A DNA stretch of 9,291 bases, taken from positions 1 to 9,291 of the forward strand of contig DYKL01000121.1 in NCBI GenBank assembly GCA_020722645.1. The letters are read 5' to 3'. Positions 1 through 6,316 of the stretch are shown here, one piece after another. The notes below the pieces were generated by a model. The model was not told where the DNA came from and did no database searches. It worked only from the letters and a program-made list of their open reading frames with translations. Every line of letters begins with the position of its first letter. The first letter of the stretch is position 1. Source of the stretch: Acetofilamentum sp. GTDB lineage: Bacteria > Bacteroidota > Bacteroidia > Bacteroidales > JAFGUD01. Made by a program: the position numbers and the translations under genes.

Positions 1-288
1 AATTAGTTAATTAGTTAATTAGTCAATTAGTTAATTAGTCAATTAGTTAATTAGTTAATTAGTCAATTAGTTAATTAGTTAATTAGTCAATTAGTTAATT
101 AGTCAATTAGTTAATTATCACATTTGCTAATTATCACATTAACACATTTGCTAATTATCACATTAACACATTTGCTAATTAACACATTATCACATTTGCT
201 AATTAACACATTATCACATTTGCTAATTAACACATTTGCTAATTAACACATTATCACATTTGCTAATTAACACATTATCAAATTATCA
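1..288. repeat. Octamer tandem-repeat array, 36 units in perfect 8-bp register
   Basis: The whole stretch divides into 36 consecutive 8-bp words without a single indel, and every word has ATT at its positions 2-4. Block 1 (1-112) is 14 copies of AATTAGTY, where the last base follows the order TTCTCTTCTTCTCT; copies 9-14 repeat the order of copies 1-6, so there is a 64-bp higher-order period. Block 2 (113-288) uses the words AATTATCA, AATTAACA, CATTATCA, CATTAACA and CATTTGCT, mostly in three-word (24-bp) cycles ending in CATTTGCT. The array begins at the window edge and so probably extends upstream. It ends 16 bp before the receptor start codon, and I see no consensus promoter between the two. 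Function is unknown; it could be a substrate for slippage or recombination, a leader region, or a neutral expansion. Confidence 0.95.
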
Positions 289-304
289 CATATTAATAAA
301 AGGT

Positions 305-2692
305 ATGAAAAAAATTTATTTATTAGTTTTTATTCTGTTGTTTTCATTTTCTGTTTTTTCGCAAAATGTAACAATCAGTGGTTATGTTCAGGACATAAAC
401 AGCGCCGAAAGGCTCATTGGTGCTAATGTTTTTGATGCCGATAACCTTAAATACGGTACAAGTACTAATTCTTATGGCTTTTACAGTTTAACACTTCCAA
501 AAGGTAAGGTTAAATTAACGGCTTCTTATTTCACTTATGGCTTCTGGCAAGAAGAAATTGTAGTTTCAAAAGATACAGTAATCAACATTGAAATTTCAAG
601 TGATGTAAACATCGAAGAAGTTGTTGTTCAGGCTCAGAATAATCAGATAGAAAGCTCACAAATGAGCCGTATTGATATTCCTTTGGCTACTGTAAAAGTT
701 CTTCCTTCTTTGTTTGGTGAAACTGACGTTCTAAAAGCTATTCAGCTTATGCCCGGAGTTTCAAGCGGTAACGAAGGTACAAGCGGAATTTATGTGCGTG
801 GCGGCGGACCCGACCAGAATATTATCCTGCTTGATGGTGTTCCGGTTTACAATGTTAATCACTTATTCGGCTTTTTTTCTGTTTTCAGTGCCGATGCCAT
901 TAGCAACGTAACTCTATACAAAGGTGGCTTTCCGGCTCGATATGGAGGCAGATTGTCTTCGGTGTTGGACATTAACCTCAAAGAAGGAAATATGCGTAAA
1001 TATACAGGTTCTGTTTCTGTTGGAATTATTGCCTCAAAATTTACCGTTGAAGGTCCTATTGTCAAAGATAAAACCTCTTTTATTATATCTGCCAGAAGAA
1101 CATACATTGATGTGCTTGCGGCTCCGATTATCAAATTAGCTTCTATGAAACAAGATAATATGAATGTTGCCGGAGGTTATTATTTTTACGATGTCATTTC
1201 TAAAATTAATCACAAATTATCACAAGACGACAGAATCTTTTTTAGCATATATGCCGGTAAAGACAAGGCTTATGTAAATATGACCGAAGAATATGAAAAA
1301 AATGTCTGGAAATCTAAAATGAAATTAGGGTGGGGGAATATTATTTCTGCTCTCAGATGGAATCACGTTTTTACACCAAGACTTTTTGGTAATTTGACTC
1401 TGACTTACAGCCGCTTCAATTTTATGACTGATATATATATGGAAGAAGAATATTATGACGATGATGATATTAAACATATTTCGGAAATAGGAATGCGCTA
1501 CAATTCAGGAATTGATGATATATCAGCTAAAATTGATTTTGATTTTAATCCTAACATTAATCACAAAATTAAATATGGTGCAATTTGGACTTTTCATATA
1601 TTCAATCCGGGTGCCAATTATTTAAAATGGAAAACAGATAATTTTGATATTGACACAGTTATCAGTAAAAATATTTTATACGGACGTGAATATGCTGCAT
1701 ATTTTGAAGATGATTTTAAAATTGGAAGTATATTGAAAATTAATTTAGGTGGACGTTTTTCAGCTTTTCACGTTAGAGATACTTTATTTTATTCGCCTGA
1801 ACCAAGGGTTGCCGTAAGAATTATGTTTACTGAAAAATGGTCTGTTAAAGCTTCCTACGCCCAAATGAAACAATATATTCATTTTTTGACAAACAATACT
1901 CTCGGAATGCCCACAGATTTGTGGATGCCTGCTACTGATTTGGTTATTCCGCAAAAATCAATTCAGTATGCTGTCGGGACTTCAATTGGTATTACCGATA
2001 AAATTAATCTTACTGTCGAAGCATTTTATAAAGATATGTACAATCTTGTTGAGCTTAAAGAAGGTGAGTCTGTCTTTGGTATTTTCGAATCTGCTGAATC
2101 TTCCGGTAGTAACTGGGAGAAAAAAGTTGAACAGGGAAAAGGATATTCGCAAGGCATTGAAGTATTATTGGAAAAGAAAACAGGAAAATTTAATGGTTGG
2201 ATTGGATATACTTTAGCTTTTTCTAACAGACAGTTTGAAAATATTTCATTTGGCGAGGTATTCCCATACAGATATGATAGAAGACACGATATTAGCGTTG
2301 TTGCAACTTATAAATTTAATGATAATCTGAATGTCGCTCTTACTTGGGTTTTTGCTACCGGAAATCCTGTAACTTTATCTCAAATTGTTTATAAACCTTA
2401 TACCAGCAGTTTTGGATATGATACATATTACGACTGGGAAAGGATACAGTATTTTGAAAAAAGAAACAACTATCGTTTGCCTTCTTATCATCGTTTGGAT
2501 ATTGGTTTAAACTGGTCAAAAGAAGTAAAATTGGGAAACAGAACTTGGAGTTTCGGTGCCTATAATGCTTACAATCATCTAAATCCTTTTTTTGTCGATT
2601 TTCAAAGATACACCGATTCTGAAATTCCTACATTAAGGGTTTACAGTCTTTTCCCGATTATTCCTTCAATTAGTTACAGATTAGATTTCTAA
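305..2692 (+). CDS. TonB-dependent outer-membrane receptor with N-terminal carboxypeptidase-like domain
   Basis: This encodes a 795-residue outer-membrane receptor expected to take up an unknown ligand using TonB energy. Residues 1-19 are a signal peptide (MKKIYLLVF start, cleavage near VFS|Q). Residues about 22-100 resemble the CarboxypepD_reg-like beta-sandwich common in Bacteroidota receptors. Residues about 115-225 are the plug, with VRGGGPDQNIILLDGVPVYN at 164-183 and LYKGGFPARYGGRLSSVLDI shortly after. The rest is a beta-barrel rich in alternating aromatic residues, ending in a C-terminal Phe as in many outer-membrane proteins. It is shorter than typical SusC proteins (about 1000 residues), so SusC is unlikely. 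The open frame extends upstream to 236, but that part only translates octamer repeats; the ATG at 305 begins the signal peptide and follows AAAAGG. The DUF4249-like gene 20 bp downstream is its probable partner. No riboswitch precedes it. Confidence 0.92.
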   Translation: MKKIYLLVFILLFSFSVFSQNVTISGYVQDINSAERLIGANVFDADNLKYGTSTNSYGFYSLTLPKGKVKLTASYFTYGFWQEEIVVSKDTVINIEISSDVNIEEVVVQAQNNQIESSQMSRIDIPLATVKVLPSLFGETDVLKAIQLMPGVSSGNEGTSGIYVRGGGPDQNIILLDGVPVYNVNHLFGFFSVFSADAISNVTLYKGGFPARYGGRLSSVLDINLKEGNMRKYTGSVSVGIIASKFTVEGPIVKDKTSFIISARRTYIDVLAAPIIKLASMKQDNMNVAGGYYFYDVISKINHKLSQDDRIFFSIYAGKDKAYVNMTEEYEKNVWKSKMKLGWGNIISALRWNHVFTPRLFGNLTLTYSRFNFMTDIYMEEEYYDDDDIKHISEIGMRYNSGIDDISAKIDFDFNPNINHKIKYGAIWTFHIFNPGANYLKWKTDNFDIDTVISKNILYGREYAAYFEDDFKIGSILKINLGGRFSAFHVRDTLFYSPEPRVAVRIMFTEKWSVKASYAQMKQYIHFLTNNTLGMPTDLWMPATDLVIPQKSIQYAVGTSIGITDKINLTVEAFYKDMYNLVELKEGESVFGIFESAESSGSNWEKKVEQGKGYSQGIEVLLEKKTGKFNGWIGYTLAFSNRQFENISFGEVFPYRYDRRHDISVVATYKFNDNLNVALTWVFATGNPVTLSQIVYKPYTSSFGYDTYYDWERIQYFEKRNNYRLPSYHRLDIGLNWSKEVKLGNRTWSFGAYNAYNHLNPFFVDFQRYTDSEIPTLRVYSLFPIIPSISYRLDF

Positions 2693-2712
2693 AATTATTA
2701 AAATTTATTGAA

Positions 2713-3669
2713 ATGAAAAAAATATATGTTTTTTTATTAATAATTTTTGCTTCGATTTTCTTTTTTAATTCTTGTTATAAAGATATTGAAATAAACATCG
2801 AAGAAAGCGAACGCAGAATAGTTATGAATGCAATGTTTTTTAACGACAGTACTGTAAAAGTAAGTTTGACAAAAACTGTTGGTTTAAATTATAGTTATAA
2901 CAAAATATTGCCAAGAGTTGAAAATGCTACTGTTAAATTATACGAAAATGATGTCTTTGTCGAAAATTTAACTTATACAGAGAATGGAATTTACGTAACA
3001 AACATCCTTGTTGAAAAAAATAAAAGATATAAAATTATAGCAGAAGTCGATGATAAAATTGTTACAGGTGAAGCCATTATTCCCGAAGATAATAGTTTTG
3101 AAAAAATTAAATTAATTCAGACAAATGAATATCAGGAAAATATAGTAGAATTTACAATACCTGATGTAAAAGATATAGAAAATTTCTATGTAATTGATGC
3201 TTATTTTTATGATACTTTGTATTACTGGAATGAAGACTATACTCAAATTGACAGTTTAGGGCTATATAAAAACTATGCTAATATACATTTTGATGATCAA
3301 TTTTCAGTGAGTGAAATGGATTATATCTTTTTTAATCCTTATATTAATTCAGGAATAATTTTTAATGATCATTTTTTTGACGGACAAAAATACGTTCAAA
3401 ATATAAATGTTTCTGCTTTTAAATGGTCTGAAAGCCCAAATCCTCTGCAAGATTCTTTTTATGTTTATTTTAGATTGTTTTCTGTAAACGAAGACTTCTA
3501 TAATTATATTATCTCTTACGGTGAATATCAGTATTCTATCGATAATCCTTTTGTTGAGCCTGTAAACGTTTATTCTAACATTGAAGGAGGTATAGGCATT
3601 TTGGGTGGTTTTTCATTTACAGTGGATTCTGTTAAAGTGCCATTTAGCACATACGTTTGGGAATATTAA
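2713..3669 (+). CDS. DUF4249-like lipoprotein, partner of the TonB-dependent receptor
   Basis: This encodes a 318-residue predicted lipoprotein. Residues 1-20 are a lipoprotein signal with a lipobox-like FFNS before Cys21, the likely lipidation site. The mature part matches what I recall of DUF4249 proteins: an N-terminal beta-sandwich (about 30-125) with the pattern of inter-strand segments ENATVKLYEND and NGIYVTN, followed by a region rich in aromatic and acidic residues (FYVIDAYFYDTLYYW, about 160-175). DUF4249 genes commonly sit directly downstream of TonB-dependent receptors in Bacteroidota, which fits the 20-bp gap and same strand here. A role as surface ligand-binding or lid protein for the receptor is inferred from context only; the substrate is unknown. 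The start has no clear Shine-Dalgarno site, only an A-rich leader. Confidence 0.82.
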   Translation: MKKIYVFLLIIFASIFFFNSCYKDIEINIEESERRIVMNAMFFNDSTVKVSLTKTVGLNYSYNKILPRVENATVKLYENDVFVENLTYTENGIYVTNILVEKNKRYKIIAEVDDKIVTGEAIIPEDNSFEKIKLIQTNEYQENIVEFTIPDVKDIENFYVIDAYFYDTLYYWNEDYTQIDSLGLYKNYANIHFDDQFSVSEMDYIFFNPYINSGIIFNDHFFDGQKYVQNINVSAFKWSESPNPLQDSFYVYFRLFSVNEDFYNYIISYGEYQYSIDNPFVEPVNVYSNIEGGIGILGGFSFTVDSVKVPFSTYVWEY

Positions 3670-3683
3670 AATAAATGCAATAA

Positions 3684-3720
3684 TCAGTTGTCAAACAATT
3701 AATAAGCGTCTGACAACTGA
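3684..3720. repeat. 10-bp perfect inverted repeat downstream of the lipoprotein gene
   Basis: TCAGTTGTCA at 3684-3693 and TGACAACTGA at 3711-3720 are perfect reverse complements separated by 17 bases, beginning 14 bp after the lipoprotein stop codon. As RNA this would form a 10-bp stem with a large loop. No T-tract follows, so it is not a classical intrinsic terminator; it could be a 3'-end stabilising hairpin or a dyad operator. Confidence 0.6.
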
Positions 3721-3777
3721 ACATTCATATTCCAATGCCATGATGAAATTACGATATTGAAAATTTAAAAAATCATT

Positions 3778-3810
3778 GATCAGTCCGGTCTAAAAAGCCT
3801 GTTTTTTTTA
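3778..3810 (+). terminator. Possible weak terminator-like element
   Basis: A short run containing CAGTCCGG and AAAAAGCCTG is followed by eight T residues (about 3801-3808). Only a weak bulged pairing (CA..GG with CCTG) or a small A5/T5 stem can be drawn, so this is a tentative candidate for ending the receptor-lipoprotein transcript. The rest of the 3670-3924 intergenic stretch shows only the inverted repeat at 3684 and the AACTTTAT-type repeat at 3891-3914. Confidence 0.22.
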
Positions 3811-3890
3811 GTTAAACAATTTATGTACTTGATTATCAGTGTTTTTATAAAATGTTTTGTAATTTATGTAAGATGCTTATTTTCAGTAAC

Positions 3891-3914
3891 TTAACTTTAT
3901 GAACTTTATAGACT
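3891..3914 (-). repeat. Short tandem repeat of the AGTT 7/9-bp family (reverse orientation)
   Basis: Reading the plus strand, TTAACT is followed by the 9-bp units TTATGAACT (3897-3905) and TTATAGACT (3906-3914). On the minus strand these are AGTTCATAA and AGTCTATAA, matching the AGTTCATAA units inside the cobalamin riboswitch. The block ends 10 bp before the ATG of the AlkC-type gene, so it occupies that gene's ribosome-binding region. Confidence 0.7.
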
Positions 3915-3924
3915 AAACTCATTG

Positions 3925-5025
3925 ATGAATTTAAAAGATTTTATAAATAAAGAATACATTGATAAAATTTCTGAGGTCATTTCGGAATTTGTGGAAAATT
4001 TCGACAAAATTCATTTTAAAAACTTAATTTTTGATAAGCAATGGGAGAATCGTGAACTTAAACAACGTACTCATCACATCGCTTATGTTTTGAGCGGTTT
4101 TTTGGATCCTGATTATAGAAAAAGCAGTAAACAAATTATTCAAATCGCTCAAAAATTAGATGGTTTTTTCGAAAAAGGAAAAGCTCTTGGCAATCTTTTT
4201 TTGCCTGATTTTATTGAGGATTTCGGCACTAATGACTTTGAAAATTCTATAATTGCTATTGAAGAAGTTACAAAACTAATGAGCTGTGAGTTTGCTGTTC
4301 GTCCTTTTTACAGAAATTTTCCTGAAAAAATGATGAAGCAAACGCTTAAATGGGCTAAAAATGATGATTTCAGAGTCAGGCGTTTAGCAAGTGAAGGTTG
4401 CCGCTCTAAATTACCTTGGGCTATGTCTGTGCCTTATCTTTCAGATAATCCCGAAAAAATTATGAAAATCCTTGAAGTTTTGTTCAATGACCAGCACGAA
4501 TGGGTCAGATTGAGCGTTTCGAACAATTTGAACGATATTTCTAAGGATTATCCTGAAATTGTGCTTGATTTCGCCGAAAAAAACTTAGGTAAATCATCCC
4601 AAACAGACAAATTATTGAAACATTCACTCAGAACTCTGCTTAAAAAAGGAAACGAAAGAGCGTTGAAACTTTTTGGCTACGAATTTTCAAATAATGTAAT
4701 ATTGACCGATTTCAAAATTAAAAACGATAGAATCAAAATAGGTGATAACCTTAAATTTGAATTGTCGGTTAAAAATATAGGTAAACATAATGAAAATGTA
4801 CGTTTGGAGTATGTCATATATTTTGCAAAATTTGATGGAAATTTCGGAAAAAAAGTTTTTAAAATTTCTGAAATAATACTAAATCCTGACGAAGTTAAAA
4901 AAATAATCAGAAAAAGAAGTTTTCAGCCAATGACTACACGTAAATTATACCCCGGATTACACAAAATTGAGATTGTAATAAACGGGAAAACTCAAAAAAT
5001 ATTAAATTTTCAACTTTTAAAGTGA
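3925..5025 (+). CDS. alkC: AlkC-type DNA alkylation repair glycosylase (HEAT-like repeats plus Ig-like domain)
   Basis: This 366-residue protein resembles the AlkC branch of the AlkC/AlkD superfamily, which removes N-alkylated bases such as 3-methyladenine without base flipping. Residues about 1-250 are helical HEAT-like repeats. Recognisable stretches are CEFAVRPFYRNFPEKMM (121-137), VRRLASEGCRSKLPWA (151-166) and the repeat-like WVRLSVSNNLNDISKDYP (193-210). Glu122 in the CEFAVRPF stretch is a candidate catalytic or DNA-contacting acid, by family memory only. Residues about 257-366 form a beta-rich Ig-like domain (DFKIKNDRIKIGDNLKFELSVKNIGKHNENVRLEYV), as known for one AlkC subtype; AlkD lacks it. 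A TTG at 3922 lies directly before the ATG at 3925; the ATG is preferred. The ATP-grasp gene follows at once, so the two are probably co-transcribed. An alkylation-responsive promoter is not apparent. Confidence 0.82.
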   Translation: MNLKDFINKEYIDKISEVISEFVENFDKIHFKNLIFDKQWENRELKQRTHHIAYVLSGFLDPDYRKSSKQIIQIAQKLDGFFEKGKALGNLFLPDFIEDFGTNDFENSIIAIEEVTKLMSCEFAVRPFYRNFPEKMMKQTLKWAKNDDFRVRRLASEGCRSKLPWAMSVPYLSDNPEKIMKILEVLFNDQHEWVRLSVSNNLNDISKDYPEIVLDFAEKNLGKSSQTDKLLKHSLRTLLKKGNERALKLFGYEFSNNVILTDFKIKNDRIKIGDNLKFELSVKNIGKHNENVRLEYVIYFAKFDGNFGKKVFKISEIILNPDEVKKIIRKRSFQPMTTRKLYPGLHKIEIVINGKTQKILNFQLLK

Positions 5026-5039
5026 TAATTGTATCTTTT

Positions 5040-5053
5040 TATAACTTTCAACT
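5040..5053 (-). repeat. Two AGTT-family repeat units abutting a start codon
   Basis: TATAACT (5040-5046) and TTCAACT (5047-5053) are consecutive 7-bp units; on the minus strand they read AGTTGAA and AGTTATA, the same words as in the riboswitch insertion. One base separates them from the ATG at 5055. A related TTTTCAACTTTT lies at about 5007-5018 at the end of the AlkC gene. Confidence 0.5.
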
Positions 5054-5054
5054 T

Positions 5055-5912
5055 ATGAAAATAGCAATAGCAACTTATTCCGTAGAGCCAAATTTGAGAG
5101 AAACTGATAAAAATTTAATTTCAATTTTCAGACAAAATAATATAATCGCCGAACCTGTCGTATGGAGTGATAAACAAATACAATGGACTGATTATGAATA
5201 TGTTATTATCAGAACAACTTGGGATTATTTTTTAAACATTGACGAATTTCAAATTTGGTTGGACAATTTGAGTCAACAAAATGTGAAAATCATAAATTCA
5301 TATAAAACGATAAAGGCGAACCTACATAAATTTTATTTAAAAGAGCTTCAAAATAAAGGCGTTCAAATTATCCCTACCATTTTTATTGACAAAACTGAAA
5401 AATTGAACATCAAAACTCTAAAAGATGAATTGTGGGATAAAAACATCATAAAACCCGCAACATCGGCAGGTTCATATATGACTAAACCTTTTTCAAAAGA
5501 CGAAATTATTCAAATTCAGCAAGAATATTCAAATATTGCATGCAAAACAGATATCTTAATCCAGCCATTTATGAATGAAATTGTTGATTTTGGTGAAATT
5601 TCGATGGTGTTTTTCAATAAAAAATTTTCTCATTCCATTCAAAAAACGCCTAAAAAAGGTGATTTTAGGGTCCAGTCAATTTATGAAGGTATTTACAAAC
5701 CTTATTATCCTTCCGATGAACTGATTAAAACAGCCGAATTTGTGCTTTCCTGTTGGGACGATAAGTTGATGTATGCAAGAGTTGACGGCGTTTTGTCAAA
5801 TGATAAATTTTTGTTAATGGAACTCGAACTTATTGAACCTGACCTGTATTTTGAATTTAACGAAAATGCTCAAAAAAAATTTGTAGAAAGTTTTATTGAA
5901 TATACAAAATAA
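5055..5912 (+). CDS. ATP-grasp family ligase-like protein
   Basis: This 285-residue protein looks like a small ATP-grasp enzyme of the glutathione synthetase/RimK-like type, related to proteins often annotated as ATP-grasp or DcsG-like. It would couple ATP hydrolysis to joining a carboxylate to an amine or similar group; the substrate is unknown. Visible motifs are YVIIRTTWDY (49-58) in the N-terminal domain, IIKPATSAGSYMT (131-143) as the ATP-contacting loop, LIQPFMNEIVDFGEISMVFF (168-187), KKGDFRVQS (200-208), ARVDGV (241-246) and the metal-binding MELELIEPDLYF (255-266). The frame is open from a GTG at 5022 that overlaps the previous stop (GTGA), but MKIAIATYS at 5055 is the better start because it begins the first beta-strand. 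It lies 29 bp after the AlkC gene and its end overlaps the promoter region of the riboswitch. Confidence 0.8.
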   Translation: MKIAIATYSVEPNLRETDKNLISIFRQNNIIAEPVVWSDKQIQWTDYEYVIIRTTWDYFLNIDEFQIWLDNLSQQNVKIINSYKTIKANLHKFYLKELQNKGVQIIPTIFIDKTEKLNIKTLKDELWDKNIIKPATSAGSYMTKPFSKDEIIQIQQEYSNIACKTDILIQPFMNEIVDFGEISMVFFNKKFSHSIQKTPKKGDFRVQSIYEGIYKPYYPSDELIKTAEFVLSCWDDKLMYARVDGVLSNDKFLLMELELIEPDLYFEFNENAQKKFVESFIEYTK

Positions 5913-5922
5913 TTTATTTTTG
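5896..5922 (+). promoter_or_regulatory. Candidate Bacteroidota promoter for the riboswitch transcript
   Basis: TATTTTTG at 5915-5922 matches the Bacteroidota -7 box TAnnTTTG exactly. A TTG at 5896-5898 is a possible -33 element with a 16-bp spacer, slightly short. Transcription would begin near 5928, just before the GGT at the 5' side of the riboswitch, so the promoter overlaps the last codons of the ATP-grasp gene. Confidence 0.5.
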
Positions 5923-5923
5923 T

Positions 5924-6196
5924 CGGCGAAATGGTAAACAAAAATATTTTCTTGTTTTTGTTTAAAATGGGAATCGGGTGAAATGCCCGAACTGTCCCCG
6001 CAGCTGTAATTGTACTTTAGTTGAAAGTTCATAAAGTTCATAAAGTTGAAAGTTGTAAGTTAAACGGCGTAAACCAATAATGCAACAATAAAACAATGCA
6101 ACTCGATAACTAAATTGATTCTGCAAATCTTTGCCACTGTCTGAATAACGATGGGAAGGCAGCAAGAATTGAAAACATAAGTCAGAAGACCAGCCA
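5924..6196 (+). ncRNA. Cobalamin (vitamin B12) riboswitch aptamer with enlarged peripheral region
   Basis: The conserved cobalamin aptamer blocks occur in order. GGT at 5933-5935 can close with ACC at 6189-6191. A 9-bp hairpin forms from AAACAAAAA (5936-5944) and TTTTTGTTT (5955-5963). Then come TGGGAATCGGGTGAAATGCC with the stem CGGG/CCCG (5975-5978, 5986-5989), TCCCCGCAGCTGTAAT (5995-6010), the B12-box-like GCCACTG (6133-6139), GGGAAGGC (6153-6160) and AGTCAGAAGACCAGCC (6180-6195). The gap between CTGTAA and GCCACTG is about 125 nt, longer than I expect for this class, and contains the AGTT-family tandem repeats (6019-6063) and a direct repeat ATGCAAC (6080-6086, 6096-6102). It would sense cobalamin and repress the surface protein at 6317 when B12 is plentiful. 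Confidence 0.95.
6019..6063 (+). repeat. AGTT-phased 7/9-bp tandem repeats inside the riboswitch
   Basis: Consecutive units are AGTTGAA (6019-6025), AGTTCATAA (6026-6034), AGTTCATAA (6035-6043), AGTTGAA (6044-6050), AGTTGTA (6051-6057) and a partial AGTTAA (6058-6063). The block lies in the variable peripheral part between conserved aptamer blocks. The same words occur in reverse orientation at 3891-3914 and 5040-5053. Confidence 0.85.
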
Positions 6197-6316
6197 TTTC
6201 TACCACGCTTTTTGAAACATCGCGGGAATGTGTTTCAAACAGTAAACCTTACCGTTTCCTGTATAAGTGGTTAATTTAAAAATATTACAATTTATTAACC
6301 TCTAAATTTTTAAGAA
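6197..6316 (+). promoter_or_regulatory. Expression platform of the cobalamin riboswitch
   Basis: A perfect 9-bp hairpin, TTTGAAACA (6211-6219) with TGTTTCAAA (6231-6239), presents a loop containing CGCGGG (6221-6226). This loop is complementary to CCCGC at 5997-6001 and CCCG at 5986-5989 in the aptamer, as expected for a long-range loop contact. Downstream, AACCTTA (6245-6251) can pair with TAA-GT-GGTT (6264-6272, GT bulged), while GGTTAAT (6269-6275) can instead pair with ATTAACC (6294-6300) close to the start codon at 6317. The two helices exclude each other. No T-tract follows the second hairpin, so control of translation initiation is more likely than termination. Confidence 0.6.

Noticed and set aside
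1..288. CRISPR-like array
   Set aside because: Units are 8 bp with no unique spacers, and no cas genes are present.
236..304. Upstream in-frame extension of the receptor gene
   Set aside because: It only translates octamer repeats, and the ATG at 305 starts a clean signal peptide.
859..1134. Minus-strand and alternate-frame open frames inside the receptor gene
   Set aside because: They are shadows of a clearly coding frame with plug-domain motifs.
305..2692. Receptor as the B12 transporter BtuB partner of the riboswitch gene
   Set aside because: It is paired with a DUF4249-like lipoprotein, has no cobalamin riboswitch of its own, and is separated from the riboswitch by two unrelated genes.
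5814..6165. Minus-strand open frames across the riboswitch
   Set aside because: They lie antisense to the ATP-grasp gene end and the conserved riboswitch core, and have no recognisable domain or start signals.
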